Origin: Syntrophus sp034006265
GTDB lineage: Bacteria; Desulfobacterota; Syntrophia; Syntrophales; Syntrophaceae
Direction of reading: 5' to 3'
Length of the DNA: 45,669 nt
NCBI GenBank assembly: GCA_034006265.1
Contig: JAVETB010000015.1
Location: 1-45,669 of the forward strand
How positions within the stretch are numbered: the stretch's first letter is position 1; each line of letters starts with the position of its first letter. Below, one piece after another: positions 17,853 through 25,668 of the stretch. Position numbers and translations under genes: made by a program. The notes under the pieces are model-generated. The model was given only the letters and a program-made list of their open reading frames with translations, did not search any database and was not told the origin of the DNA.

Positions 17853-19271
17853 ATGCAGAAAAATAAGCAGGTTCGGACCCGGTTCGCCCCTTCGCCGACA
17901 GGTTACCTTCACATCGGAGGGGCGCGCACGGCCCTGTTCAGCTGGCTTTACGCCAGGCATTCGCAAGGGAAGTTCGTGCTGCGAATCGAAGACACGGACC
18001 AGCAGCGCTCCACAGAGGAATCAACCCGTGCGATCCTGGATGCCATGGAGTGGCTCGGGCTGAGCTGGGATGAAGGGCCCTATTTCCAGGCCGAACGGGT
18101 CACCATCCACAGGGAAATGATCCGGAAGCTGATTGACGAGGACAAGGCCTACTACTGCGTCTGCACACCCGAGGAACTGGAGGAGAAGCGGAGGCGGGCC
18201 CTTGCGGAAGGCAGGAAGCCGAAATATGACGGAACCTGCCGGGACAGAAAGCTTCCCCCCTCCGATGGAGCCGTTGTCCGGTTCCGCTGTCCCCAGACAG
18301 GAACGACGATCGTCGAGGACCTCATTAAGGGGAAGATTTCCTTTAATAATGAAGAGCTGGATGATCTGATCATTCAACGCAGCGACGGCTACCCGACCTA
18401 CAATTTCGCCGTTGTGGTCGACGATGCCCAGATGAACATCACCCATGTGATCCGGGGCGACGACCATGTCAACAATACCCCGCGGCAGATTCTCCTGTAT
18501 GAGGCCCTGGGATACGAGCTCCCCCAGTTCGGCCATGTGCCGATGATCCTCGGCGCCGACAAGACCCGCCTCAGCAAGCGGCATGGAGCAACATCCGTCA
18601 TGGCTTACAAGGAGCTGGGATATCTGCCGGAGGCCCTGGTCAATTATCTTGTTCGTCTGGGGTGGTCCCACGGAGATCAGGAAATATTTTCCCTAGATGA
18701 ACTCATCGAACTGTTCGACCTGGGAAGCATCGGTAGATCCGCGGCCGTTTTCAATCCCGACAAGCTTCTCTGGCTGAATCAGCACTACATCAAATCCTAT
18801 CCGGAAGAGAAGCTCCTGGATGCTCTTCGGACTTTCTGGAAAAAATCAGGTCTTGACGTGACCGATTCTGAGTATGGATTGCACATCGTTCGCGATCTGA
18901 AGGCCCGGGCGAAGACCCTTCCCGAAATGGCGGAATCCAGCTTCTTTTATTTCACCGATGAACCGCCCATCGATGTCGATGCGGCGGCAAAATTCCTCAC
19001 CCTGGAAATCGCCGATCATCTTGAAACCATTGCCGATGAGCTGAAAATGCTCTCGGATTATTCCAAGGAAGGGATTGAAGCCTTTCTCCGCAACCTGGCC
19101 GAAGCGCGGTCCATCAAGCTCAAGACAATCGCCCAGCCGCTCCGCATCGCCCTGACCGGGAAAACGGCCAGTCCAGGCCTCGATGACATCATGCTGACCC
19201 TTGGAAAGGAGCGTGTGTCGTCACGCATCCGGCGAGCGGTGTCGTACATCCGGAATCAGCGCTCGTCCTGA
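17853..19271 (+). CDS. gltX: Glutamyl-tRNA synthetase
   Basis: Class I synthetase charging tRNA-Glu (and tRNA-Gln in non-discriminating forms). FAPSPTGYLHIGGARTALF holds the HIGH motif and DKTRLSKRHGATSV the KMSKS-like motif. 472 residues, normal. The start is set by the mapped promoter and by homology (MQKNKQVRTRFAPSPTGYLH). The anticodon-binding C-terminus ends in RVSSRIRRAVSYIRNQ. Its substrate tRNA-Glu follows 50 bp downstream. Whether it also charges tRNA-Gln depends on gatCAB or glnS, not seen here. Confidence 0.97.
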   Translation: MQKNKQVRTRFAPSPTGYLHIGGARTALFSWLYARHSQGKFVLRIEDTDQQRSTEESTRAILDAMEWLGLSWDEGPYFQAERVTIHREMIRKLIDEDKAYYCVCTPEELEEKRRRALAEGRKPKYDGTCRDRKLPPSDGAVVRFRCPQTGTTIVEDLIKGKISFNNEELDDLIIQRSDGYPTYNFAVVVDDAQMNITHVIRGDDHVNNTPRQILLYEALGYELPQFGHVPMILGADKTRLSKRHGATSVMAYKELGYLPEALVNYLVRLGWSHGDQEIFSLDELIELFDLGSIGRSAAVFNPDKLLWLNQHYIKSYPEEKLLDALRTFWKKSGLDVTDSEYGLHIVRDLKARAKTLPEMAESSFFYFTDEPPIDVDAAAKFLTLEIADHLETIADELKMLSDYSKEGIEAFLRNLAEARSIKLKTIAQPLRIALTGKTASPGLDDIMLTLGKERVSSRIRRAVSYIRNQRSS

Positions 19272-19282
19272 AATCTTTTGCC

Positions 19283-19311
19283 TTGACTTTTTCTGTGTTG
19301 TTGCATAGAAA
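19283..19311 (+). promoter_or_regulatory. Promoter of tRNA-Glu
   Basis: TTGACT (19283-19288), a 17-base spacer and TAGAAA (19306-19311), ending 10 bases before the tRNA. The tRNA may also be read through from gltX. Confidence 0.6.
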
Positions 19312-19321
19312 CTGCCTTCAT

Positions 19322-19396
19322 GGTCCCATCGTCTAGTGGTTAGGACGCTGGCCTCTCACGCCGGAAGCCGGGGTTCAACTCCCCGTGGGACTACCA
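19322..19396 (+). tRNA. tRNA-Glu (anticodon CUC)
   Basis: 75 nt including encoded CCA. Acceptor GGTCCCA pairs with TGGGACT (one G-U at the first position). The anticodon stem CTGGC/GCCGG encloses the loop CTCTCAC with anticodon CTC, reading GAG. The T arm is CGGGG-TTCAACT-CCCCG. All four arms fold. It sits directly downstream of gltX, the gene for the enzyme that charges it. Confidence 0.95.
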
Positions 19397-19400
19397 GAAC

Positions 19401-19445
19401 AAAAAAAGGGCTTCTCATGTTCAGTGAAACACGGGAAGCCCTTAT
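19401..19445 (-). terminator. Intrinsic terminator of the HU gene (also faces tRNA-Glu)
   Basis: AAAGGGCTTC (19405-19414) pairs with GAAGCCCTT (19435-19443). On the minus strand the hairpin is followed by a run of seven T, an excellent terminator for HU. On the plus strand the trailing sequence is weaker, so it may also stop gltX/tRNA transcription less efficiently. Confidence 0.85.
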
Positions 19446-19464
19446 CTTTAAAGAACGGATGCCG

Positions 19465-19740
19465 TTACTTTTTTGCCACGGCACTCTTGAGCATCTTGCC
19501 GGCCGTAAACTTGGGGACCTTTTTCGCCTTGATTTTGATCGGTTTTCCTGTCTGCGGATTTCTTCCGGTTCGGGCTGCCCTTTTCGCAACCTTGAACGTA
19601 CCAAAACCGATGAGTGTCACAGATTCGCCCTTTTTAAGTGCTTCGGTCATTGATTCGAGAACACATCCCACGGCTTCCCTCGCCAGCTTCTTTTTCCCGA
19701 CAACTTTCGCTACCGCTTCAACCAGATCGCCTTTATTCAT
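19465..19740 (-). CDS. hup: DNA-binding protein HU
   Basis: Nucleoid-associated histone-like protein that bends and compacts DNA. MNKGDLVEAVAKVVGKKK and GFGTFKVAKRAARTGRNPQTGKPIKI, with the Pro at the tip of the beta arm, are the HU signature. 91 residues, basic C-terminus. A strong GGAGGGG site precedes the ATG at 19740. Monocistronic, with its own promoter and terminator. The family also includes IHF, but the arm sequence favours HU. Confidence 0.95.
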   Translation of the reverse strand: MNKGDLVEAVAKVVGKKKLAREAVGCVLESMTEALKKGESVTLIGFGTFKVAKRAARTGRNPQTGKPIKIKAKKVPKFTAGKMLKSAVAKK

Positions 19741-19806
19741 CTCTACCCCTCCTCATCAATGTCGTTTCGTCACTGCCCACAACACTTACACCGCACACGC
19801 ACTCGC

Positions 19807-19867
19807 TAAATCAGCATTTAAAGGCCATTCTGCTAAAAGTCAATAGAAATGTTCTATTAAATCAGCA
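19807..19867 (-). promoter_or_regulatory. HU promoter flanked by a direct-repeat pair and an inverted repeat
   Basis: On the minus strand TTGACT (19843-19838), 17 bases, then TAAATG (19820-19815). The 10-mer TGCTGATTTA occurs on both sides, at 19816-19807 and 19867-19858 (51-bp offset). A palindrome AATAGAAATGTTCTATT (19842-19858) abuts the -35. The arrangement looks like operator sites around a promoter. Confidence 0.5.
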
Positions 19868-20078
19868 AATAGCGGAAGAATATTTTGAGAAATCTTCCCG
19901 GAGGGTATTTTACAGCTCCTGAACCCGGTCGATACGATCCGGATGAGGGAGGGTTATTCTGAGGGTTCGTCTCTGCCCGATCTCACGGCATTGACACGAA
20001 AGGCCGCAGTCAGGCATCTGTGCGGGAGAAGAAGCCGCGGCGCAGGGAATTGGCGCCCATCGAAGCGGCAGGAGGCGC
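19868..20078. other. Intergenic region upstream of HU
   Basis: Together with 19741-19867 this makes about 340 bp without a gene between the HU start and the end of a small minus-strand gene. Apart from the HU control region I see no ORF or RNA gene in it. Confidence 0.4.
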
Positions 20079-20243
20079 TCAATCGTCCTTTTCCTGTTCT
20101 TCCTCTTTGATAAGCTCTTCAAGCAGCCTTTCCAATCCGTCGATGATCTGCTCTTCCGAGGGATTGACAAGCTTTGAGGACTTTTGCAGATCTTCTTCGG
20201 TAAGGCCGATTTTCTTCAGGAGTTCTTGCTTATATCTTTCCAT
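20079..20243 (-). CDS. Small acidic coiled-coil-like protein, 54 residues, unknown function
   Basis: A short frame from ATG 20243 to TGA 20079 encodes MERYKQELLKKIGLTEED followed by SEEQIIDGLERLLEELI and a highly acidic tail (KEEEQEKDD). The pattern is amphipathic, charged and helical with no frame disruption, and it has its own promoter: TTGACA (20280-20275) and TATAGC (20259-20254), 15-base spacer. The start lies close behind that promoter without an evident ribosome-binding site, so the mRNA may be nearly leaderless. I do not recognise a family. Probably a real gene. Confidence 0.55.
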   Translation of the reverse strand: MERYKQELLKKIGLTEEDLQKSSKLVNPSEEQIIDGLERLLEELIKEEEQEKDD

Positions 20244-20334
20244 GGGACGACTTGCTATAACATCTTTGCAGAATTGTCAAAAGGAATGCAATGAGCATCG
20301 GCATCCTCCCGTCTGCAACGTCAGGGAACTCAAT

Positions 20335-20556
20335 GTGAAAGAGGAAGAGGAATTGCGGACGATTCTCGATCATCTCGCCGCCCAGGACAAGGCCCTTATC
20401 GAAATCCATCGGCAGCTTGCCGAGATCCGCAATGACCGGGAACGGTTAAACGCGGAACCGATGGCCCGCTATAATGCAACAGCGCCCAGCGCTTTTCAGG
20501 ATAAAGGAGGTTTTCAACATGCTGAATATCGATCAGACCATTCTACTCGTGATTGA
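20335..20556 (+). CDS. Small charged helical protein, 73 residues, possible
   Basis: From GTG 20335 the frame encodes KEEEELRTILDHLAAQDKA and EIHRQLAEIRNDRERLNAE, a typical amphipathic coiled coil, before a less convincing tail that overlaps the next gene by 38 bases. An AGGGAA site lies about 10 bases upstream. It could be a short coiled-coil protein co-transcribed with the hydrolase. The coil pattern argues for real coding, the long overlap argues against it. No family recognised. Confidence 0.4.
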   Translation: MKEEEELRTILDHLAAQDKALIEIHRQLAEIRNDRERLNAEPMARYNATAPSAFQDKGGFQHAEYRSDHSTRD

Positions 20557-21058
20557 TTTCCAGGGCAATCTGGCACAGGCCATGGACGACCGGCGCTCCC
20601 TTTTTGAAAACGCCCGGAAAATCATTCAGGGGTTACAGACCTTTAACATCCCCCTGATCGTCACCGAACAGATTCCGGCCAAACTGGGACCGACGATCCC
20701 TGAAATCGCCGGCCTGTTCCAAGGCATGACCCCGATCGCCAAGGAAAGCTTCAGCTGCTTCCAGAATCCCGGCTTCCGCGAAGCCCTGGAGAAAACGGGA
20801 CGCCGACAGGTCCTGATGACGGGAATTGAAACACATATCTGCGTTTATCAGACCGCCCGGGATCTTCTCGCGGCGGGCTACGAAGTGTACATCGTCGCCG
20901 ACGCAGTCTCCTCGCGGACAGCCCGGAACCGGGAGATCGGTTTGAAGATGATGGGGGATGCCGGCGGCAGACTCACCTGCACGGAGGCAGTCCTCTTCGA
21001 GCTTTTACGGACAGCCGCCTCCGAAAAATTTAAAGACATCTTCCGAATCGTCAAGTAA
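20519..21058 (+). CDS. Isochorismatase-family cysteine hydrolase
   Basis: 179-residue cysteine hydrolase of the isochorismatase/YcaC-like fold. The catalytic triad is visible: Asp13 in LLVIDFQGN, Lys75 in TPIAKESFS and Cys108 in TGIETHICVYQTA. ATG 20519 has AAAGGAGG about 8 bases upstream. Family members hydrolyse isochorismate, nicotinamide, N-carbamoyl compounds or other amides; the substrate cannot be told here. Many stand-alone YcaC-like homologues have no known substrate. It faces the VWA gene across a hairpin. Confidence 0.9.
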   Translation: MLNIDQTILLVIDFQGNLAQAMDDRRSLFENARKIIQGLQTFNIPLIVTEQIPAKLGPTIPEIAGLFQGMTPIAKESFSCFQNPGFREALEKTGRRQVLMTGIETHICVYQTARDLLAAGYEVYIVADAVSSRTARNREIGLKMMGDAGGRLTCTEAVLFELLRTAASEKFKDIFRIVK

Positions 21059-21114
21059 ACAGCGGAGGGGAACCCCTGTCAGGAATGACAGAACGGCAAG
21101 GAAGCACCCAAACT

Positions 21115-21147
21115 CAGCGGCGGAGGCGGAAAATCCTGCCGCCGCTG
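21115..21147. terminator. Hairpin between convergent hydrolase and VWA genes
   Basis: CAGCGGCGG (21115-21123) pairs perfectly with CCGCCGCTG (21139-21147). It lies between the two stop codons and could end transcription from both sides. No long T-run follows on either strand, so efficiency is uncertain. Confidence 0.45.
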
Positions 21148-21174
21148 CCATAGGAAATAGAAAACCCCGGACTG

Positions 21175-22371
21175 TTAATTGCGTGACACCAGGTGCCGGA
21201 CCGCCTTCTCCAGACCGTCCAGGGTCAGCTCAAACATGGGAAAGACATCCTCGATAATCCCGATGGTCCAGGTATGGCGCCATTCCCACTCCGGCTGGGG
21301 ATTCAGCCAGACGGAATGGCGGAAGGTCCGAGCCATCATTTTCAGCCGTTCAATGCTGGCGGTCGTCGACCTCTGGAAATAGTAGATTCCGCCATTCTGA
21401 TGCATGAGCTCCGACGGCGCCATACTGGCGTCTCCCACCATGATCAGACGCGTATCCGGCTCCTTGCGGAGGAAATCCTCGATGGCCTCCGCCTTGTGGC
21501 GCCGCTCGGGATCCTGCCAGACATGATCGTAGATGGTATTGTGAAAATAATAGATCTTCAGATCCTTGAACTGGGCACGGGCATAATTGAACAACGTCTG
21601 CACCACGCGGATGTAAGGGTCCATGGACCAACCGCCGTTGTCGATCATCAGGATCACCTTGAGGCGGTCCGTCATCCGGCGGTCAAAGACGATCTCAACC
21701 TCGCCGGCATTGCGCATCGTTTCATAGATCGTCTTGTCCACATTGACGATGTCTTTCGGCCCCTCGGGAACCATGCGCCGCAGACGCTTGAGGGCTTCCC
21801 CCATCTGGTGCTGGTTCAGGGGGCCTTCCAGGGAATAATCCTTGTAGCGCCTGTCCATGGCCACTTTGATGGCCGATTTGTTCCGGGAACGGCCGCCAAC
21901 GCGCATTCCTCCCGGATGGTAACCTGAATGGCCGACGGGGGACGTCCCCCCGGTGCCGATCCACTTGTGTCCTCCGTGGTGCTCCTCCGTCTGATCCTTG
22001 AGGCGATCGAGGAAATACTGCACCAGATCTTCCGGGGTCATTTTCTGCATCTCCTGCTCGTCGATGCCCAGCTCCCGGGCCAACGCCCCGGGATCCTTAT
22101 TCAGCCAGTCCTCCAGCATGGCCCGAACAACGTCCGATATTTCCTCGATATCGGGCTCCTCCAGGGCCACCCCTTTGAAATGATAGGCAAAGATCTGATC
22201 ATAGAGATCAAAATAGCGCTCACTCTTGACCAGGATGGAGCGGGCCACCGTGTAAAAATCCTCCAGCGAGGTCACCATCCCAAGGCCCAACGCCTTCTGC
22301 AGCCGGAGGAAGGACGTCGGAGAGACCGGGATCCCCTTCTCGCGCAGGGTGTAAAAAAATTGCGTAAACAA
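21175..22371 (-). CDS. VWA-domain protein, CoxE-like, partner of a MoxR ATPase
   Basis: 398 residues. The N-terminal 220 residues are helical and charged with a Gly-rich linker (HHGGHKWIGTGGTSPVGHSG). The C-terminal VWA domain carries the MIDAS-type segment ILMIDNGGWSMDPY and later MVGDASMAPSEL. Such CoxE-like proteins act with MoxR AAA+ ATPases as metal-dependent chaperones or cofactor-insertion factors. The start is TTG at 22371, 10 bp after the MoxR stop, with GGGGGG just upstream. The MIDAS loop is DNGGWSM rather than the classic DxSGS, apparently with an inserted Trp. Target enzyme unknown. Confidence 0.85.
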   Translation of the reverse strand: MFTQFFYTLREKGIPVSPTSFLRLQKALGLGMVTSLEDFYTVARSILVKSERYFDLYDQIFAYHFKGVALEEPDIEEISDVVRAMLEDWLNKDPGALARELGIDEQEMQKMTPEDLVQYFLDRLKDQTEEHHGGHKWIGTGGTSPVGHSGYHPGGMRVGGRSRNKSAIKVAMDRRYKDYSLEGPLNQHQMGEALKRLRRMVPEGPKDIVNVDKTIYETMRNAGEVEIVFDRRMTDRLKVILMIDNGGWSMDPYIRVVQTLFNYARAQFKDLKIYYFHNTIYDHVWQDPERRHKAEAIEDFLRKEPDTRLIMVGDASMAPSELMHQNGGIYYFQRSTTASIERLKMMARTFRHSVWLNPQPEWEWRHTWTIGIIEDVFPMFELTLDGLEKAVRHLVSRN

Positions 22372-22381
22372 AAAACCCCCC

Positions 22382-23233
22382 TTACATTCTCAGGCGTGAC
22401 ATCTGCTGCGTGGCAAGATTCAAATCCGCACTCTTCTTGAAGAGGATACCGAGGTAGGGCGAATCCCCCTTTCGCAGCTTGCCGACCTTGAAGTCCGGAT
22501 CCGCCTTGAGGGCTCGAATCCAGTTGATCAGCTCCCGCGTGGCCGGCTTCTTCTCGATACCTCGGAACTCCCGCAGCCGGTAAAAGGTGGCGATGCAGGC
22601 CTCCGCCATGTCGTCATTGATGCTGGGGAAATGGACATCCACAATCTGCCTCATGACATCGGGATCGGGGAAAGCGATGTGATGGAAGTTGCAGCGCCCC
22701 AGGAAGGGGTCCGACAGGTCCTTCTTGGCGTTGGACGTGATAATGATGACCGGCCGATGCCTCGCTTTGATCGTCTTGTCGATTTCGATGATGTCGAACT
22801 GCATCTGATCCAGCACGTCGAGCATGTCGTCCTGAAAATCCGTATCCGCTTTATCGATTTCATCGATGAGCAGAATCGTGCGCTCATCGGCGACAAAGGC
22901 CTGGCCGATCTTGCCCATCTTGATGTACTCTTCAACATTGCTCACATCCCGCCGGGAATCACCGAAACGGCTGTCATTGAGACGCGTCAGGGTGTCATAC
23001 TGATAGAGAGCCTCCAGCAGCTTCATGCTGGATTTGACGTTCAGGACAATGAGCGGCATGTGGAGGCTTTCTGCAATCGCATGGGCCAGCATGGTCTTTC
23101 CCGTACCAGGCTCACCCTTCAGCAGCAGCGGCATTTCAATAGCGATGGAGACATTGACGATTTTGGAAAGCTCCTCGTCGAGAATATATTTCGAGGCCCC
23201 CTCGAACCGGCGTAACGACTTGTTTTCACTCAT
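22382..23233 (-). CDS. MoxR-family AAA+ ATPase
   Basis: 283-residue MoxR-type ATPase. Walker A is LLKGEPGTGKTMLAHAI, Walker B is TILLIDEIDKADTDFQDD, and sensor 1 follows in VIIITSNAKKDLSDPFLGR. ATG 23233 has AAGGAG 8 bases upstream; an in-frame extension to 23314 is less likely. With the VWA gene 10 bp downstream it forms the classic MoxR-VWA pair that remodels or activates a partner metalloenzyme or complex. No such partner lies next to it; the neighbours are a hydrolase and a DUF362-ferredoxin. Confidence 0.92.
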   Translation of the reverse strand: MSENKSLRRFEGASKYILDEELSKIVNVSIAIEMPLLLKGEPGTGKTMLAHAIAESLHMPLIVLNVKSSMKLLEALYQYDTLTRLNDSRFGDSRRDVSNVEEYIKMGKIGQAFVADERTILLIDEIDKADTDFQDDMLDVLDQMQFDIIEIDKTIKARHRPVIIITSNAKKDLSDPFLGRCNFHHIAFPDPDVMRQIVDVHFPSINDDMAEACIATFYRLREFRGIEKKPATRELINWIRALKADPDFKVGKLRKGDSPYLGILFKKSADLNLATQQMSRLRM

Positions 23234-23340
23234 AACGGAAACTCCTTGAACTCCGGGAATCAACCCGATTTTTTGCAGGAAAGACCTACAATATTTTTTA
23301 GGTCCGGACAGCATTTCAACTCCATTCCTTCAACCCCGCA

Positions 23341-23369
23341 GATATAATCATGCTATGCAGCCTTGTCAA
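23341..23369 (-). promoter_or_regulatory. Promoter of the moxR-VWA operon
   Basis: Minus-strand TTGACA (23369-23364), a 17-base spacer and TATATC (23346-23341), about 110 bases before the moxR start. Confidence 0.65.
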
Positions 23370-23436
23370 GATCTAATATAAAATCATAAAGATAACACCA
23401 TAATCCCTTATCCCTGAACTACCTGCCTCCCCGCCA

Positions 23437-24549
23437 TCACCGGCGGGCCAGAAGCATTCGAACCAGGCGGGCCGGCATGGGATCCACCGTGTGGAGAGCG
23501 CCGTGGGGACAGACTTCGACGCAGCAGAAGCAGCGGATGCATTGGTCGTAGTTGAATTTCAGGGGCCGAACGCCTCCGTTGATCGCTTTCGCCGGGCAGA
23601 TGTCCCAGCAGGCCCCGCAATGCCGGCAGCGATCCAGTTCGGCAACGGGCCTGGGAAGGAAGTAGAGCCTGAGAAAACGCTGCAGGATCCGGGGGCCGTA
23701 GAGCAGAGACGGCACGGCCCGGGGCAGCGCAAAAGACCTGACAGGCTCCAGCCGGCCGTCGAGGGAAAGCGGTTCTTCCAGAAGTCCCCTTTCACCGGCA
23801 GTTTTCAGGACGGGGATTGCCTCCGGCTCCAGCTCCAGAATTCGGCAAACCGTTCTGTCGATGGCCAGGGCATTGTCACTTCCGATCAGCAGGCCGATCT
23901 CCTTCGGAACTCCCCGTTTTCCCGGCCCCTCCCCTTCCAGGGCCAGAATCCCGTCGAGGATTGTAACGGCAGGAGAAATCCGCTGGTAAATCTGGACCAG
24001 CAGCCGGGCGAAGAGGGGATGATTGACCCCCGTCCTCATGTGCCATTCCGGTTTACGGTATCCTACAATGCATCCAAAGAGATTCTTGACGCCCAGCGTA
24101 AGGATCATCTGCCGGTGGGTTTTAAGCTTGGGGAGATTGATGACAAAATCCGACTCGATCGCTTCCCTGGCGATGTCGATGAATCCGAAGGGCGGGCCGA
24201 TGTCGATTTTCAGGGATTCCTGAAAGGGTCGGCATTCCACGTTCAGTGGAGCCAAGGCTTCCGAAATGCCGCTTTCCTGAAGAATCCTGCCGAAGGAACC
24301 CAGGGCCGGACTGTCGGCGATCAGGGGGCGGGCGCCCCGCTCCAGAACGTATTGTGCAACGGCCTTGATGACCAGGGGATGCGTCAAGAGGGCCTGTTCA
24401 GGGGCGGCGTAGGTCATCAGATTGGGCTTGATCAGCACCCGGCTCCGGGCGGACAGGTTTTGTCCTCCGAAACGATCCAGCATGGCGAATACCAAAGGCT
24501 TCAACGTTTCGTACCGGTACGAGGATTTTCGAATCATTACGAGAGACAT
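23437..24549 (-). CDS. DUF362 protein with C-terminal 2[4Fe-4S] ferredoxin domain
   Basis: 370 residues from ATG 24549 (other starts at 24579 and 24537). The N-terminal DUF362 region has VLIKPNLMTYAAPEQALLTH and NLPKLKTHRQMILTLGVKNL, typical of the family. The C-terminus holds two full cluster motifs, CRHCGACWDICP and CIRCFCCVEVCP. DUF362-ferredoxin fusions are common in strict anaerobes and are presumed electron carriers or redox enzymes; no reaction is established. No membrane segment is seen. It appears to be transcribed alone. Confidence 0.88.
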   Translation of the reverse strand: MSLVMIRKSSYRYETLKPLVFAMLDRFGGQNLSARSRVLIKPNLMTYAAPEQALLTHPLVIKAVAQYVLERGARPLIADSPALGSFGRILQESGISEALAPLNVECRPFQESLKIDIGPPFGFIDIAREAIESDFVINLPKLKTHRQMILTLGVKNLFGCIVGYRKPEWHMRTGVNHPLFARLLVQIYQRISPAVTILDGILALEGEGPGKRGVPKEIGLLIGSDNALAIDRTVCRILELEPEAIPVLKTAGERGLLEEPLSLDGRLEPVRSFALPRAVPSLLYGPRILQRFLRLYFLPRPVAELDRCRHCGACWDICPAKAINGGVRPLKFNYDQCIRCFCCVEVCPHGALHTVDPMPARLVRMLLARR

Positions 24550-24707
24550 GAACCGGACCACAGCTCCTGAATGCGGCAAATATCGGTCATTCTATCATTA
24601 AAAAGCCTTTCGGAGCCATTATTTAAATTCCCGGATTTCTTATGGAGAACGGGGGACTCGATAAGTCAGGAAGGAAGGGGGTGCAGCGACCGGCTTTCGT
24701 GCCGCAT

Positions 24708-24750
24708 CCGACACAATGCCGTGCATCTGCTCCGGCATTGTGTCGGTTTT
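24708..24750 (+). terminator. Strong intrinsic terminator with no obvious plus-strand gene
   Basis: CCGACACAATGCC (24708-24720) pairs perfectly with GGCATTGTGTCGG (24734-24746), and TTTT follows on the plus strand. The flanking genes are on the minus strand, where no T-run follows. This suggests a short plus-strand transcript, possibly a small RNA, starting somewhere in 24580-24690. Confidence 0.6.
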
Positions 24751-24785
24751 CTGTATCACGGCATCGACCGCTGAAACTGGAACCA

Positions 24786-25013
24786 TCAAAGGGATTGTGA
24801 CAGGGAAAAAGCGGCGGCAAGAGCCAATCCAGCCACAACGTATACGAGGGCCCTGTCATAGCGGGCTGCAGATCGGATCAGCTGCTCGTCCCAATCGGAA
24901 GTCTCGACATAGCGCTGAAAGCGGCGGAGCCGCCTTCCAAGGTCAAAGGGGCACCGGGTCACGGCATTTCTTCCGCTCAAACACCCGGCGTTTCCTGCGG
25001 TCATTGTTCTCAT
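24786..25013 (-). CDS. Small membrane protein encoded directly after lexA
   Basis: 75 residues. The N-terminal 50 are polar and Arg-rich (RCPFDLGRRLRRFQRYVE). The last 21 form one hydrophobic helix (ALVYVVAGLALAAAFSLSQS), a tail-anchor-like topology. ATG 25013 has a very strong AGGAGGG site 6 bases upstream. It starts 57 bp after the lexA stop on the same strand, so it is probably in the LexA-controlled transcript. Small membrane proteins next to lexA are cell-division inhibitors in several bacteria (YneA, SidA types), and that role is a hypothesis here. I recognise no family. Confidence 0.65.
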   Translation of the reverse strand: MRTMTAGNAGCLSGRNAVTRCPFDLGRRLRRFQRYVETSDWDEQLIRSAARYDRALVYVVAGLALAAAFSLSQSL

Positions 25014-25070
25014 CTCTACCCTCCTGTCACATGAAAAATCATGTTTTCTGTCTGTTATCTCAGTCCAGCC

Positions 25071-25658
25071 CTAGGTATGGTATTTCCGGACGACGGCTGT
25101 GACCACCCCGGCCAGCTTCAGTTCCTGCCGAGGCCGGATGAGCGGGTAGTTCGGATTGGCCGCCTCAAGATAGACCTCGCCCTTTTCTTTTCGGAAGGTT
25201 TTCATGGTCCACTTGTCGTCCACTTGGGCAATCACCACGTCGCCGTTTTTCGGCTCCCGGCCCTTTTCCACAATCACGAGGTCCCCCGGCATAATCCCCT
25301 CCCCGGTCATGGAATCGCCGGATACCTGCAGCAGAAAACTTGCTTCGGGCCTGGCCACCAGATATTCATCCAGGGAGAGGATATCCCTCAGCTCCTCTTC
25401 CTCCGGAGAGGGAAAACCGGCGGCGACCTCTCCGACCAGGGGGATGGAGAAGGGCCGCTGCTTCCAGGCAAGACGCCCCTTTGAGTCCCGCTCCAGGATC
25501 TCCGCCTCGATGAGTTTGCCCACCCAGAAATGCACAACGCTTTTTGACTTTACGCCGAGGAGCGCCACCATCTCCTCATAGGTCGGCATCCGCCTGCTCT
25601 CGCGGAAGAACGCGGCAACCTGTCTTTTCACGCTCTGAACGGTTCGTTTTTCTTTCAT
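25071..25658 (-). CDS. lexA: LexA-type SOS repressor
   Basis: 195-residue transcriptional repressor with a self-cleaving S24 peptidase domain. The helix-turn-helix lies in the first 65 residues (RRMPTYEEMVALLGVKSKSV). The cleavage site is Ala80-Gly81 in GEVAAGFPSP; Ser116 (SGDSM) and Lys153 (WTMKTF) form the catalytic dyad. The HTH region differs from E. coli LexA, in line with the different operator upstream. It controls its own promoter and probably the small membrane protein gene downstream. High confidence for the family; a prophage-type S24 repressor is less likely given the length and operator. Confidence 0.9.
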   Translation of the reverse strand: MKEKRTVQSVKRQVAAFFRESRRMPTYEEMVALLGVKSKSVVHFWVGKLIEAEILERDSKGRLAWKQRPFSIPLVGEVAAGFPSPEEEELRDILSLDEYLVARPEASFLLQVSGDSMTGEGIMPGDLVIVEKGREPKNGDVVIAQVDDKWTMKTFRKEKGEVYLEAANPNYPLIRPRQELKLAGVVTAVVRKYHT

Positions 25659-25668
25659 GGCTCTTTTT

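Noticed and set aside
24650..24700. GTCAGGAAGGAAG segment similar to the conserved tip of SRP (4.5S) RNA
   Set aside because: The flanking stem and GGAA tetraloop pairing are missing, so it is not an SRP RNA gene.
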